64,000 nt of DNA from Shewanella sediminis HAW-EB3 (GCF_000018025.1 NC_009831.1:1054001-1118000), one strand, 5' to 3'; positions 37,301-47,392 are shown, counted from the stretch's first letter. Notes: generated by a model from the letters alone, not told the origin. Translations and numbers: made by a program.

Positions 37301-37861
37301 ATGTCGGAAAAATGCTTTATTACAGCACAAGAGTTGCTTGAAGATTCATTTCGCTTAGCGGCGCAAGTTTATGAGAGCGGTTTTCGTCCGCAGTTCATTG
37401 TTGGTATCTGGCGCGGCGGCGCTCCGATAGGTATCGCAGTGCAGGAATACTTCGACTTCAAGGAGATTGAAACGGATCATATTGCTGTTCGCACCTCCTC
37501 TTACTACGGTATTAACCAGCAGAGTAAACAGATCAAGGTTCATGGTTTGCACTATATCGTCGAGAATGCGAATGCTGATGATGGGCTCTTGATTGTCGAT
37601 GATGTTTTCGATTCTGGCCGTAGTGTCCATGCGCTTAAAGAGAAACTGGCTGAGTTGATGCGCTTTAATATGCCCAAAGATGTGCGTATTGCCTGCCCGT
37701 ATTACAAGCCGAAAAATACTTCTGTACCGCTAAAACCTGATTACTACATCCATGAGTCCGAAGAGTGGTTGGTCTTCCCTCATGAAGTCTCTGGGCTCTC
37801 AGTGGAAGAGCTGGCGGAAGGTAAGGGCGATCTGAAAAACATTAAGCACCTGTTCGTTTAA
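37301..37861 (+). CDS. Purine-type phosphoribosyltransferase
   Basis: 186 residues. The PRPP-binding motif is GLLIVDDVFDSGRS, and IVGIWRGGAPIGIAVQEYF resembles the hypoxanthine/xanthine PRTase N-terminus. It probably salvages hypoxanthine, guanine or xanthine to the nucleotide. The C-terminal ESEEWLVFPHE segment is shared by Gpt/Hpt-like proteins. The 5' region contains two tandem palindromes and a hairpin, so purine-dependent regulation is possible. Confidence 0.82.
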   Translation: MSEKCFITAQELLEDSFRLAAQVYESGFRPQFIVGIWRGGAPIGIAVQEYFDFKEIETDHIAVRTSSYYGINQQSKQIKVHGLHYIVENANADDGLLIVDDVFDSGRSVHALKEKLAELMRFNMPKDVRIACPYYKPKNTSVPLKPDYYIHESEEWLVFPHEVSGLSVEELAEGKGDLKNIKHLFV

Positions 37862-37898
37862 GGCTGATGTTTACAGCCAGTGTTTAAAGCTTTTGTCA

Positions 37899-37927
37899 GG
37901 CCATCACCTAAGGTGATGGCCTTTTTT
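37899..37927 (+). terminator. Terminator after the phosphoribosyltransferase
   Basis: GGCCATCACC, TAA and GGTGATGGCC followed by six T. Confidence 0.9.
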
Positions 37928-37974
37928 GTGGGCGAAGTGAGCTTTCTCAGTTTAAGACCTAAGACCTTAGACCT

Positions 37975-38187
37975 TTATAATCTGTCTATCTGTTCACCGA
38001 GCTGGTAAGACTTATCTGTGACTATGGTTTCTAAGGTTGCCACTCTTTCCTGCAACTTAACCAGTTCACCTTTTAGTGCATCGACTTCGCTGGTATCGAC
38101 GCTGGTTTTTCTATGATTAAACTCTTTATAAGCCTTAACGCCAAAAACTGCGACAATGGCAATAGCCATGACTTCAAATGGTCCCAT
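37975..38187 (-). CDS. PspB-like small membrane protein
   Basis: 70 residues: one N-terminal membrane helix (about 4-20, EVMAIAIVAVFGVKAY), a charged linker, then a heptad-rich coiled coil (LKGELVKLQERVATLETIV). Size, layout and the LQERVATLETIV...SYQLGEQIDRL tail resemble phage shock protein B. No pspA or pspC is adjacent, so it could be a stand-alone paralogue. Confidence 0.65.
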   Translation of the reverse strand: MGPFEVMAIAIVAVFGVKAYKEFNHRKTSVDTSEVDALKGELVKLQERVATLETIVTDKSYQLGEQIDRL

Positions 38188-38422
38188 AATCCTGATTTCC
38201 TTATTTTTCTGTCTTTGTATTACAAATATAATCTAATAGAAGTAATTGAAGTTACTCAATACAAAGTACAATACAAACTATGTGCCAATAATTAATATTG
38301 TTTTATATCAGTTGATTACACTTTTGTGTAGGTGTATCGATGCTTGTAATCGTAATAATATTGTGAATTTTACGACTTTATCATCATATAAGCTAAACTC
38401 AAGCTCGAAAAACAAACAGGTC

Positions 38423-41062
38423 CTAGTGCAATATTTTTTCCTTGATGATTACGCAGCGTACCTCATTTTGGTGCGCCTCTAACAGTGCCCGCCTGGTCCC
38501 CATCGACAGCTCCGTGTGTTTATCGATAGCTTTCTGTAGCAGGGCGATGCCCGCATGGTCACATTGGATCGGGATAAGATTTGTGGCATAGCTTCGCATA
38601 AAGACAGGGTCTTTGCGCCCGTCTATCTCTGCTAAGTCGGCAAGTCTCTGCTCTGAAGTGGCGGCGCTCAACATTTTCTGCTCTTTAGGGTAAAGATGAG
38701 ACATGGCGGTGCTGAGCTTAGAGAAAGGCAATGCTTGACCATGTTCGATACGGTATAACCAACGGCGCTTAATGCTGGCTTCTGGCCGCGATACCAGCGC
38801 CCCAATGGCAGCCTTCTCCCCGGAATCACTCAAATCGGATTTTTGTTCTTTCTCAAGCAGTTTTCGGCTGCCGTTATGATCATAACGATTGAGCTGAGTA
38901 ATTATTTTCCATCGTGTGTCCTGATCCAGCGTTAACCCCCGGATCGACGCTCGGCCTTGCAACAGCTGTTCAAGATGAGCTAAGGCGCGTGGACTACGTG
39001 AGAACTGGACATACGCATCGAACCAACGGCGCTGAAAGTCACTGTTGCCAGCGTTTGTCATGGTATTTCTGAGGCTCATCTGTGCCAGGCCTTTAAGTAC
39101 TTTACCTGTGTAGCTTCGATGGATCGGAAGCATCTGCTCAAGATAAGACTTACTCTGATAGAGATTGGCTAACACCTGACCTAAGATGATGTAATCTTGC
39201 TCATGAGGGAGATTAATAAATACCGTGCCCAGATACTTATCCAGTGGCAATACACCGCTGGTCACACTATCCCACAGGCTTTGCCATAGCATAGACCTCA
39301 GCATAGGATCTTTCATCATGTTGAGATCTTGTTTGGCGGTTTCGAATGACTTGTCATCGAGGATGACTTTCACATAGCCCCAGTCCTGATAATTGGGATA
39401 GACAAGATCAGGACATCGGGATCCAATAAGACGTTTGACCTCGGTTCTTGCCCCTTTGTAAGTGACGGGAACCGTGACATTTCTATGAAGCTCCCGGCGC
39501 CCCTTGGTAAAGAGGCCAAGCTTTACTCTCTGTTCTCTTAATTTTGGTAGTTCATTGCTTGCGGGAAACTGCAGTAGGGCGAATGAGGTGATGCGGTTCG
39601 CTTCACAGCTATATTCGGCCTTTATTGTGTTTACGCCGCCGTGGTCGAGCCATTCATCGCTCCAGGTGCTGAGATCGCGTTTGGCAGTGTTCCCAAGGCT
39701 GGCAATAAAATCTTGCAACTCCGCATTCTGATAGCTGTACTGTTTCAGGTAGTCTTGTACTCCCTGTTTAAACACCTTAGCACCTAAAAGGTGGTTGAGC
39801 TGTACGAGTACCGAAGACCCTTTTTGATAGGTGATGGCATCGATATTATCGAAGGCACTCTGAGAGGTGGGTACCGGCACTTCGATAGGGTGCGTCGTGA
39901 CCCGGCTATCCTGTTCGTAAGCTTTCTGTTTCCCCTTGGCGTAGAAGCTGCGCCAAGCCTGGGGGAATTCGGTGGCTTCTGCGGTGGCAAGTGTCGCCAT
40001 GAAGGAGGCAAAGCTCTCGTTGAGCCATAAACCATTCCACCACTTCATGGTGACCAGATTACCAAACCACTGATGAGCCATCTCATGCATGATAACCCCG
40101 GCTAAACTCTGTTTTTGAGCTAAGGTCATCTTATTCTTATGCAGGAAATAATTTTCACTGAAGGTCACGGCGGCGGCATTTTCCATGGCGCCGTAGAGAA
40201 AGTCTGGGACCAGCAGCTGATCGTACTTGTTAAAGGGGTAGGGGATCCCGAAATAATCGTCGAAGAAGGTTAGCCCCTGTTGGGTGTAGGTAAACCAATC
40301 TTCGGGAGTGACCTGCTCTGCGACAGATTGACGGGAAAAGAGGCGTAGTGGGTACTTACCACTGTTATCTTGCCATACATGGTAGGGACCGGCATGGAGT
40401 GAAAAATTATAGGGACTCAATTTCGGACTGGCCGGAAAATGCCAGCGATTACTCTCTCCCGTCGCGGTTATGCTCAGTTCTTTCATGGCGCTGATAACGA
40501 CCCAATCTTTGGGTGCGGTGACGGTTAACTGATAGCTCGCTTTCAGGTCGGGTTGATCGAACAGGGCAAACATCTGCTGCGCGGCAGCGGGCTCGAAATG
40601 GGAGTAGAGATAGACCTTTTCATCGATAGGATCGACGAAGCGGTGCAAACCTTCGCCATTAGTGCTGTGCTTTCGTGTGTAAGCGACCTCTATGGTGTTG
40701 CTGCCTGAGATTAGCAGGCCGGGGTTCAAGGTGAAGTAACTGCCATTGTACCTCGGATAGATCTTATGACCGTTGATGATAAAGCTTTTAATTGTGGCCT
40801 GGTTGAGATCTAAGGTCAGGGGGGAGTCTGTATCAGAGAGGGTGAAATTGACGCGTGTTACCCCGCTAAATTCACTCTGACCGGTTAAGGTGAAGTCCAG
40901 CTGATAACTCACCTCGGAGACTCTTTCTGAGCGGGATTGAGCCTGCTGCTGGCTGATATAGGAGTTTGTTTCGCGGTGCTCTGATTGTGATTTTTCTGTG
41001 CTGCTGCAGGAGATGATAGAGAGAGAGAGCATTGAGAGTAAACAGACACGCAGCAGATTCAC
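38423..41062 (-). CDS. M1-family aminopeptidase, lipoprotein
   Basis: 879 residues. The N-terminus has a lipoprotein signal with Cys19 (LSIISC). The M1 peptidase features are GAMEN at about 291-295, the zinc site HEMAH at 326-330 with the third ligand Glu349 (WLNES), and an ERAP/PepN-like helical C-terminal domain. It removes N-terminal residues from peptides. Membrane anchoring differs from cytoplasmic PepN, so it probably works on peptides in the periplasm. It is preceded by a 190-base gap and seems monocistronic. Confidence 0.92.
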   Translation of the reverse strand: MNLLRVCLLSMLSLSIISCSSTEKSQSEHRETNSYISQQQAQSRSERVSEVSYQLDFTLTGQSEFSGVTRVNFTLSDTDSPLTLDLNQATIKSFIINGHKIYPRYNGSYFTLNPGLLISGSNTIEVAYTRKHSTNGEGLHRFVDPIDEKVYLYSHFEPAAAQQMFALFDQPDLKASYQLTVTAPKDWVVISAMKELSITATGESNRWHFPASPKLSPYNFSLHAGPYHVWQDNSGKYPLRLFSRQSVAEQVTPEDWFTYTQQGLTFFDDYFGIPYPFNKYDQLLVPDFLYGAMENAAAVTFSENYFLHKNKMTLAQKQSLAGVIMHEMAHQWFGNLVTMKWWNGLWLNESFASFMATLATAEATEFPQAWRSFYAKGKQKAYEQDSRVTTHPIEVPVPTSQSAFDNIDAITYQKGSSVLVQLNHLLGAKVFKQGVQDYLKQYSYQNAELQDFIASLGNTAKRDLSTWSDEWLDHGGVNTIKAEYSCEANRITSFALLQFPASNELPKLREQRVKLGLFTKGRRELHRNVTVPVTYKGARTEVKRLIGSRCPDLVYPNYQDWGYVKVILDDKSFETAKQDLNMMKDPMLRSMLWQSLWDSVTSGVLPLDKYLGTVFINLPHEQDYIILGQVLANLYQSKSYLEQMLPIHRSYTGKVLKGLAQMSLRNTMTNAGNSDFQRRWFDAYVQFSRSPRALAHLEQLLQGRASIRGLTLDQDTRWKIITQLNRYDHNGSRKLLEKEQKSDLSDSGEKAAIGALVSRPEASIKRRWLYRIEHGQALPFSKLSTAMSHLYPKEQKMLSAATSEQRLADLAEIDGRKDPVFMRSYATNLIPIQCDHAGIALLQKAIDKHTELSMGTRRALLEAHQNEVRCVIIKEKILH

Positions 41063-41167
41063 AGCAAAGATCCTTAGGCTTATTATTTTTATGCCCGATA
41101 CACTAACTTATTTTTGCACTATGTGCGATAGGGATGCCGAGAGTGGGTGCTTGTTAGAGTAAATAGA

Positions 41168-41198
41168 AAGATGCCAGTCAGGGGCTGACTGGCATCTT
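41168..41198. terminator. Strong hairpin downstream of lpoB
   Basis: A perfect 13-bp stem, AAGATGCCAGTCA with TGACTGGCATCTT, loop GGGGC. It lies between the stops and starts of two minus-strand genes. The T tail on the minus strand is short (TCTATTT), so it may be a terminator or an RNA stabiliser. Confidence 0.55.
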
Positions 41199-41253
41199 AA
41201 AAAGAGCTTGTGAGTCATCACGGCGATGAATCCTACCGATTAAACTTTAAAGA

Positions 41254-41847
41254 TTATAAACCTAAGAAAGACTTAGACTTTACTTTACGGATCTCTTTCT
41301 CATCAGACCATTCGATAAGGCCTGTTTCGAGATCCATCAGACGCATTGTCATCTTGTAGTAGACATCTTTAGTGCTACCATCTTGCTTAACTATGCTCGA
41401 TAGGTTGCCGTAAAGCATATATTGGGCACCGATTTGACGGCCGAAGCTAATCGCTGTCGATGGGTCTACCATACCTGCGTTGTTTTGATAATCCAACTGC
41501 TTACGTACCGCATCGACTTTTGTCATATCGATAAAGCGGAACTTACCCGACCGCAGTAGTTTATTGCTGATCGAATCGGTAACCGATTCGGTATCGATAT
41601 GCTCAGAAGTCTTGTTTTTAATCTTATCGACAAACATGATTGGTCGATCGTTGGCTGTCAAAACCATAACCGGTGGGAAGGTCAACATGCTGTCGACCAT
41701 CTTGGCGGTAATGGCCTGAAGATCGCTTGAGCCGAAGTTTTCGTTAACGGTTTCCACTTCTGTGGCATCGCCGTATTCGACTTTAGATTGGCAACCTGCC
41801 AGACCAATGGCTACAGCTAGCATAAAAATTAGTTTGAAATGTTTCAT
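41254..41847 (-). CDS. lpoB: Penicillin-binding protein activator LpoB
   Basis: 197 residues from the ATG at 41847, a start that gives a clean lipoprotein signal MKHFKLIFMLAVAIGLAGCQSK. The body matches the TolB-like LpoB fold (MFVDKIKNKTSEHIDTESVTDSI, FRFIDMTKVDAVRKQL, GAQYMLYGNLSSI). In E. coli outer-membrane LpoB activates the peptidoglycan synthase PBP1b. It follows a lipoprotein gene by 22 bases in one operon. Confidence 0.88.
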   Translation of the reverse strand: MKHFKLIFMLAVAIGLAGCQSKVEYGDATEVETVNENFGSSDLQAITAKMVDSMLTFPPVMVLTANDRPIMFVDKIKNKTSEHIDTESVTDSISNKLLRSGKFRFIDMTKVDAVRKQLDYQNNAGMVDPSTAISFGRQIGAQYMLYGNLSSIVKQDGSTKDVYYKMTMRLMDLETGLIEWSDEKEIRKVKSKSFLGL

Positions 41848-41869
41848 AGTGAATTCCATTAAATGTTTA

Positions 41870-43237
41870 TTAGATGATTATTGAATAAAAACGTGTGTAA
41901 TTTCCAGTGTCTACTGCCCAAACCAGTGTCGTTCTTCCACTTTTTACCTCTACCTGAGCGGGAGTGCCATTGTCCAGTTGAACCGAATAACTGCCATTAT
42001 TGAGATAGGTTCTTGCTATTTGAGCCTGCTTGGGAAGCGTGAGCCAGCTACGTCTATCGGCTTGCTCTGTGACGACATTAAAGATCTGCATCGCAATGAC
42101 TGCGATATCGGTTTCGTTATGACGCTTCTTCGAGTCACTCTCTACACTTCTGGCCATCTCTGACTTTGCATAAACTCGTGCAGCCTGACGAATGAGTGCG
42201 GCGGGTAGCTCCTCTTTGAGTGCCGTAATAGCTAAGGCATCTAAGTTCGCAATGGGTGCCGCAGTCAGGTTCTTGCCTAATCCCTTTATCTTGCCCGGAG
42301 ATACGGGGCGAGAGTTAGAAGTATAGGTGGCAAGTGAGGCTGTTTGCCAGTTACCGTGAATGGTAAATGGTACGGTTAAGCTTTGTTTTTCAGGTACAAA
42401 CCCACGTTCAATTAAGAATATGACCTCACCCTGATCTTTCTTTGCTGTTATCGCTTTACCCCAGCGACGTTCGAACTCACCCGCCTGCGGCATAGATAGC
42501 TGTTTCGCCAGTCTCACCAGATCTTTTTGCAGGTAGGGATTATCCGGCGATATCTGTGCGGCTTTACGGTAATCGATAAATGCATCGTTAGGCTCGCCTA
42601 AGATCTCATGCAATACGCCAGTCGTGTAATAGCTATAGGCGTTAAGAAATGAACTCGTGACAGTGCCAGCCGCCTTTCCGAGTTTGTTGACTTCGGCGTC
42701 TATAGTGCCGTTAGCCATAGCTTGAACCGACTCATTCGATTTTTGGTATCTGGCTTGCTCGGAGCTTTGCAGATCATTACTGCGTCTCACCTCGACTAAT
42801 GCGCCCTGTTGATCGCCACTAAAAATATAGTTTAACGCCTGATATTGGTGAAGCATCACACGCTCGAAGCCTGGTCCACGGTAGGGGATCACATTGTCGT
42901 TAATAAATAGGCTGCTGGCAGTTGCTCCCATATCGGTGACACTCAAGGTGGCCTTGTCGTCAAACTTAAGGTAACCGGTAACGGCTTGCTGGTAGTATTT
43001 TTTACTCGCTTCAAAGTCGCCGCTGATCTGTGCCACCCGCCCGGCTTCCTGCGCGTACAGGAGTCCATCGGCGCCGGAGATATTGGATTCGACCTCGAGT
43101 ACACCTTTGATAGGGGTACTGGTATTGAGCTGTGCTTTAACTGGAGCAATTTGTGAGGGATAGTTAATAAAAATGCTGTTCAGTGCACAGCCACTGACTA
43201 AAAGGCTGAGCAGAGGGAGCAGTAGCCACTTTTTCAT
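41870..43237 (-). CDS. COG3014-type lipoprotein with TPR-like repeats
   Basis: 455 residues from the ATG at 43237 (GAGG upstream), giving the lipoprotein signal MKKWLLLPLLSLLVSGCALN. The middle third is helical with TPR-like units (FEASKKYYQQAVTGYLKF, PNDAFIDYRKAAQISPDNPYLQKDL). The family is usually found directly before lpoB, as here, so a role in the outer-membrane control of peptidoglycan synthesis is likely but not demonstrated. A YcfL-like gene sometimes present between the two is missing. Confidence 0.75.
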   Translation of the reverse strand: MKKWLLLPLLSLLVSGCALNSIFINYPSQIAPVKAQLNTSTPIKGVLEVESNISGADGLLYAQEAGRVAQISGDFEASKKYYQQAVTGYLKFDDKATLSVTDMGATASSLFINDNVIPYRGPGFERVMLHQYQALNYIFSGDQQGALVEVRRSNDLQSSEQARYQKSNESVQAMANGTIDAEVNKLGKAAGTVTSSFLNAYSYYTTGVLHEILGEPNDAFIDYRKAAQISPDNPYLQKDLVRLAKQLSMPQAGEFERRWGKAITAKKDQGEVIFLIERGFVPEKQSLTVPFTIHGNWQTASLATYTSNSRPVSPGKIKGLGKNLTAAPIANLDALAITALKEELPAALIRQAARVYAKSEMARSVESDSKKRHNETDIAVIAMQIFNVVTEQADRRSWLTLPKQAQIARTYLNNGSYSVQLDNGTPAQVEVKSGRTTLVWAVDTGNYTRFYSIII

Positions 43238-43291
43238 TGTGAGGCCTCGCCGACTTGAGCAATGGCTAACATTTTGATCCTTCAATATTCA

Positions 43292-43353
43292 TGTATCCCC
43301 AAACCACCTCAAGATGCAGGATTCAGCATGTCGAGAAGTAGCTTGGGTATATT
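43292..43353. repeat. Palindromic intergenic repeat (TACCCAAAC family)
   Basis: GTATCCCCAAACCACCTC at the left, GTAGCTTGGGTATAT at the right and a stem AAGATGC...GCATGTC between. It matches the ends of the 322 bp element at 11875-12196. Confidence 0.6.
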
Positions 43354-43447
43354 GCATTAAACCACATGACATTCAACCGCATGGCATTCAACCATGATGT
43401 AGCTGAATCCAGCCTGACTCGCTTACCAACTAAAATCAAGAATTATC

Positions 43448-43501
43448 ACCAAACCACTTCACAATGCCCGATTCAGCCACTCGTGAAGTGGTTTGGCTAT
43501 T
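43448..43501. repeat. Palindromic intergenic repeat, diverged copy
   Basis: AAACCACTTCAC pairs with GTGAAGTGGTTT around a GCCCGATTCAGCC centre. It is followed by an alternating TA run that leads into the slyX stop codon. Confidence 0.55.
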
Positions 43502-43513
43502 AATATATATATA

Positions 43514-43726
43514 TTAATAGTGCGGTGGTGGCGACTCTTCTGACTGGTTTGCCATGTTGCTGGGTTCCACCGACTGCAACTTAGTGATGAGTATACGCAG
43601 TTGCTGCTGCTGAGCTGCCATCAGGTCATTGAGCTTGATTACCTGTTGGTCCAGCTCTTCTATGGTGCCTTCTTGAAATGCTAGTTTCATCTCAAGATCT
43701 TCGATTCTTCTTTCTAATTGATCCAT
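43514..43726 (-). CDS. slyX: SlyX family protein
   Basis: 70 residues, mostly one coiled coil ([30 protein letters not shown]), with the usual PPPHY C-terminus. GAGG precedes the ATG. It sits close to fkpA as in E. coli and eight bases after a WD40 gene, so those two share a transcript. Function unknown. Confidence 0.9.
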   Translation of the reverse strand: MDQLERRIEDLEMKLAFQEGTIEELDQQVIKLNDLMAAQQQQLRILITKLQSVEPSNMANQSEESPPPHY

Positions 43727-43734
43727 TTTTACCT

Positions 43735-44694
43735 CTAATGGACAGGTACTGGCCAGGTCTCGACAAGGCCATTACTGCTAATGCTGATGATCTGATTCGG
43801 ATCGCTGTTTGCGACAGAGTATACAACGGCTCCCTTAATTTGGGCACGTTTGGTTCGTTGAACTTGCCAGTTGGCGATTTTTCGTCCGGTTTGCACATTC
43901 CATACAATGACCTCTCTCGCAGGCGTTCCCGTGATTAGCAAGGTGTCTTGATTTGAGAATCGAGCCGTTGAAAAGTTCATTTTTCGGCGAAGGATCTTTA
44001 ACTTACTTATCGACTCTCCGCTTTTATTGTCAATAATCTTAGCTATCTTAGTACTGTCGCCGATAAAAGAGAGGGTTCCGGCTTTATTCAACGCAACGCT
44101 GATGATGCGGTTATCGAGATGCCAGTCATGTATCGGTTGGCCTGTGGTGGCATTCCATAAGATAGCGTGCTGATCGTTTGAGCCTGTTAAGGCGAGTCTG
44201 CCATCGGCCGAAAGTGACACGCTGTTAACTTTTTCAGTATGGCCAAGGAATTTTATCAGTGAGCCGCCATTAGGGCGAAGTGACATGACGCTGCCATCGT
44301 TGAGGCCAATGAGTAGTGCACCGTTATTAGCTACGGCCACACTCTGGCCCGAGGAGGGCAATGACCACCAACCTTGAGAACTGCCATCGGAAATTCTCCA
44401 AAGTGCGACTGAGCTTCTACTCAGAGAGGCGGCGAACGCCTGATTTGGCGATATTGAGGTGTCTACGGCGCTATTGTTGGCTTCTCCGTGGATCCAGGTA
44501 AACCTTTGTTGATTGGTTTTCAGATCCCATAATTGCAAGCCGCTGTTGGCGGTACTTACCAGGGCCAGATCACCTTGCTCTGACAAGCTCGCATCGTAGC
44601 TGGGCTCAGTAATTAACTGATGAGTCTGTAAGGCTTTTGGCTGACAGGCGGTGATGAGCAGAGTACAAAAAACAAGCGTAAAGATTTTTTTCAT
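43735..44694 (-). CDS. WD40-repeat lipoprotein
   Basis: 319 residues. The signal [20 protein letters not shown] ends in a lipobox Cys. At least five WD40-type blades are recognisable (for example [26 protein letters not shown] and [17 protein letters not shown]), so a beta-propeller attached to a membrane is expected, probably a protein-binding scaffold. It is cotranscribed with slyX. Confidence 0.85.
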   Translation of the reverse strand: MKKIFTLVFCTLLITACQPKALQTHQLITEPSYDASLSEQGDLALVSTANSGLQLWDLKTNQQRFTWIHGEANNSAVDTSISPNQAFAASLSRSSVALWRISDGSSQGWWSLPSSGQSVAVANNGALLIGLNDGSVMSLRPNGGSLIKFLGHTEKVNSVSLSADGRLALTGSNDQHAILWNATTGQPIHDWHLDNRIISVALNKAGTLSFIGDSTKIAKIIDNKSGESISKLKILRRKMNFSTARFSNQDTLLITGTPAREVIVWNVQTGRKIANWQVQRTKRAQIKGAVVYSVANSDPNQIISISSNGLVETWPVPVH

Positions 44695-44754
44695 GAACTT
44701 GCTCCAAAATCTGTTGTCTTTAGCACCAGTGTAATTACATTTATCGATACCTTA

Positions 44755-44804
44755 GCTACTTCTCGACATGCTGAATCCTGCATTTCGAGGTCGTTTGGGT
44801 ATAT
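44755..44804. repeat. Palindromic intergenic repeat (TACCCAAAC family, inverted)
   Basis: CTCGACATGCTGAATCCTGC, ATTTCGAGGTCG and TTTGGGTATAT, the reverse complement of the left end of the element at 11875-12196. It lies between the WD40 gene and fkpA. Confidence 0.65.
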
Positions 44805-44916
44805 GCTCATGAAACATCGACAATGTAATTGGAATAACGTATTTAACTAGTATAAAGTGGTTCGCCTTATAAGAGTAAGGTTATTGTAACTACAAGAAGA
44901 TGCTGAGGAAGCTTTA

Positions 44917-45696
44917 ATGAAATCAATTTATAAAATCTCGCTGGTTGCGTTGGCCGTTATTGGTCTGTCTGCTTGTAACCAAGAACAAAAAACAGCTGAA
45001 ACTGCTGCCAATGTCGAATTGAAAACAGAAGCACAGAAAGAAGCCTACAGCGTCGGCGCCTCTATCGGTAAGTATATGTCAGGTCATATCAAAGAGCAGG
45101 AAGAGTTAGGTATGGCTGTCGATCGTAGCCTTATCATTACTGGTTTTACTAATGGCCTAAACGATGAGTTAAAGCTCAACGAAGAGGAGATGCAGACCGT
45201 TCTTCAAGGCCTTGATGAGAAGCTTAATGAAAAGCGTCAGGCACAAGCTGCTGCACTTGCAGAGAAAGCCTCATCTGAAAGCAAGGCATTTTTAGATGCG
45301 AATAAGGTTAAAGAGGGAGTGGTTACTACTGAATCAGGCCTTCAGTATGAAGTTATGACACCGGGTACTGGCGACAAGCCTTCGGCTGAAGATACCGTTG
45401 AAGTTCATTATGTTGGTACACTTACTGACGGCACCGAGTTTGATAGCTCAGTTGCACGAGGCGAGCCTGCTAAGTTCCCGCTTAACCGTGTGATCCCTGG
45501 TTGGACCGAAGGCGTTCAATTGATGCCTGTTGGCGCTAAGTACAAATTCGTTATCCCTGCAGAGCTTGCTTATGGTGACCGTGATACCGGTACGATTCCA
45601 GCAAATTCAACATTAGTATTTGAAGTCGAGCTATTGTCTATCGAAAAAGCGACTGCCCCGACTGCAGAAGCAGCAACAGACGGTCACGCTCACTAA
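44917..45696 (+). CDS. fkpA: FKBP-type peptidyl-prolyl isomerase FkpA
   Basis: 259 residues: an exported N-terminus ([20 protein letters not shown]), a helical dimerisation domain (about 35-140) and a C-terminal FKBP domain ([44 protein letters not shown]). LSAC looks like a lipobox, so this version may be lipid-anchored, unlike soluble E. coli FkpA. It assists folding of periplasmic and outer-membrane proteins. Divergent from slyX as in enterobacteria. Confidence 0.9.
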   Translation: MKSIYKISLVALAVIGLSACNQEQKTAETAANVELKTEAQKEAYSVGASIGKYMSGHIKEQEELGMAVDRSLIITGFTNGLNDELKLNEEEMQTVLQGLDEKLNEKRQAQAAALAEKASSESKAFLDANKVKEGVVTTESGLQYEVMTPGTGDKPSAEDTVEVHYVGTLTDGTEFDSSVARGEPAKFPLNRVIPGWTEGVQLMPVGAKYKFVIPAELAYGDRDTGTIPANSTLVFEVELLSIEKATAPTAEAATDGHAH

Positions 45697-45780
45697 ATTA
45701 GGCTGACAAAGATTGAGCGTTATGCCTCGCTATCTTGGTGGGGCTTTAAGATGTTTATATCTGTGAACCCTGAATAATTC

Positions 45781-45811
45781 GGTAGCTGCTTCTGCAGCTG
45801 CCGTTTTTTTT
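45781..45811 (+). terminator. fkpA terminator
   Basis: GGTAGCTGC, TTCT and GCAGCTGCC (one G-T pair), then G and eight T. Confidence 0.85.
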
Positions 45812-45833
45812 ATCAATTTTTGAAAGGTCATTT

Positions 45834-47000
45834 ATGAAAGTTGTTATCGTTGGAACCGGTTATGTCGGTCTCTCTAACGCGATTATTCTGGCTCAGAATA
45901 ATGAAGTGGTTGCCTGTGATATTGACGAAGAGAGGGTCAATGCATTAAACAATCGACGCTCACCGATTGTCGATAAGGAAGCCGACGAGTACCTGGCCAA
46001 CAGAGAGTTGAATTTAACGGCGACGCTGGACAAAGAGTCAGCTTTTAAAGATGCACAATACGTTATTGTTGCTACGCCTACAGATTATGATCCTGAAACA
46101 AACTACTTTAATACCTCGTCTGTCGAGTCAGTAATAAAAGAGGTGATCGGTCTGAACCCTGATGCCACGATCGTGATTAAATCGACAGTGCCGGTTGGGT
46201 ATACCAAGCGTTTAAGTGAAAAGTTGGGTTGTAACAATATCATCTTCTCTCCTGAGTTTTTACGTGAAGGCAGGGCCGTTCATGACAATTTATATCCATC
46301 ACGAATTGTCATTGGTGAACATTCAGAAAGGGCTGAAATCTTTGCTAACATGCTGGTGGAGGGAGCCATTAAGAAAGATATTCCATTGCTCTTTACCGAC
46401 GCTACCGAAGCAGAAGCAATTAAGTTGTTTTCAAATACCTATCTTGCGATGCGAGTGGCTTACTTCAACGAGTTAGATACCTATGCCGAGACACATGGTT
46501 TGTCATCGAGGCAGATTATCGAAGGGGTAGGGCTGGATCCTCGTATCGGCTCCCACTATAACAATCCGTCATTTGGCTATGGTGGTTATTGCCTGCCTAA
46601 AGATACTAAACAGCTGTTGGCGAACTACCAGGATGTGCCTAATAACTTGATTAGTGCGATTGTCGATGCGAACGTGACCCGTAAAGACTTTATCGCCGAT
46701 GCCATCATTAAGCAGAAGCCTGAAACTGTTGGTCTCTACCGCCTGATTATGAAGTCTGGCTCGGATAACTTCCGTGCCTCTTCGATCCTCGGGATCATGA
46801 AACGCATCAAGGCGAAAGGAATTAAGGTCGTGGTTTATGAGCCGGTAATGAAGGAGAAAGAGTTCTTTCATTCTGAAGTGATTGAAGACCTCAATGCGTT
46901 TAAACAGATGTCAGATGTTATCGTCTCTAATCGTATGATGGATGAGCTCTCAGACGTTGAAGATAGAGTTTATACCCGGGATCTCTTCGGCTCCGACTGA
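45834..47000 (+). CDS. ugd: UDP-glucose 6-dehydrogenase
   Basis: 388 residues. The NAD-binding Rossmann motif is [14 protein letters not shown] at the N-terminus and the catalytic Cys is at about 253 in [14 protein letters not shown]. It oxidises UDP-glucose to UDP-glucuronate, the first substrate of the Arn pathway encoded by the operon that converges on it. The short bacterial form (about 390 residues) is the same class as E. coli Ugd. Confidence 0.93.
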   Translation: MKVVIVGTGYVGLSNAIILAQNNEVVACDIDEERVNALNNRRSPIVDKEADEYLANRELNLTATLDKESAFKDAQYVIVATPTDYDPETNYFNTSSVESVIKEVIGLNPDATIVIKSTVPVGYTKRLSEKLGCNNIIFSPEFLREGRAVHDNLYPSRIVIGEHSERAEIFANMLVEGAIKKDIPLLFTDATEAEAIKLFSNTYLAMRVAYFNELDTYAETHGLSSRQIIEGVGLDPRIGSHYNNPSFGYGGYCLPKDTKQLLANYQDVPNNLISAIVDANVTRKDFIADAIIKQKPETVGLYRLIMKSGSDNFRASSILGIMKRIKAKGIKVVVYEPVMKEKEFFHSEVIEDLNAFKQMSDVIVSNRMMDELSDVEDRVYTRDLFGSD

Positions 47001-47022
47001 GTTTTAGGTTTAATCTATGTTT

Positions 47023-47057
47023 AAAAAAATGCAGGATGATTAATCCTGCATTTTTTT
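47023..47057. terminator. ugd terminator, bidirectional
   Basis: Seven A, TGCAGGAT, a five-base loop, ATCCTGCA and seven T. Confidence 0.88.
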
Positions 47058-47077
47058 AAAGTTTTTCTGTGATCTAA

Positions 47078-47391
47078 TACCAATCGGTATAAGAAAGTGA
47101 TCTACTCAGCGTGTTTTTTGGCAACTAATTCAAGGCGAATGGATGATGAAATGGTTGTTCCCTTGCGAGGCCATTCAACGCAGAAGTTGGCAGTCAAAAA
47201 CACGCCTAACAGGCGAGTTTTAGCGCATCCGATGCTGTGTTAACGAGCTTGAACGTAGAACAACTATGCTCTTCACTCGTTGCGAACAACATGGATGTTG
47301 TGAATGCCCTTTATGCAGGAGTAATAAAGGGCCTTGCCTCTGAAGCGCTAAATTCTCGCTGAGTGATCACATTTTTATACTGATTGGTATA
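47078..47391. mobile_element. MITE with about 34-bp terminal inverted repeats
   Basis: Left end TACCAATCGGTATAAGAAAG then TGATCTACTCAGCG; reverse complement of the right end TACCAATCAGTATAAAAATG then TGATCACTCAGCG. The ends agree at nearly every position over about 34 bases. The 245-base interior has no ORF of note. It ends one base before the arnF stop codon. The element fills nearly all of 47001-47392. The amtB terminator reuses the same terminal motif. Confidence 0.7.
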
Positions 47392-47392
47392 A

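Noticed and set aside
37975..38187. Complete phage shock (psp) operon
   Set aside because: Only a PspB-like small protein is present; no pspA, pspC or pspF lies near it.
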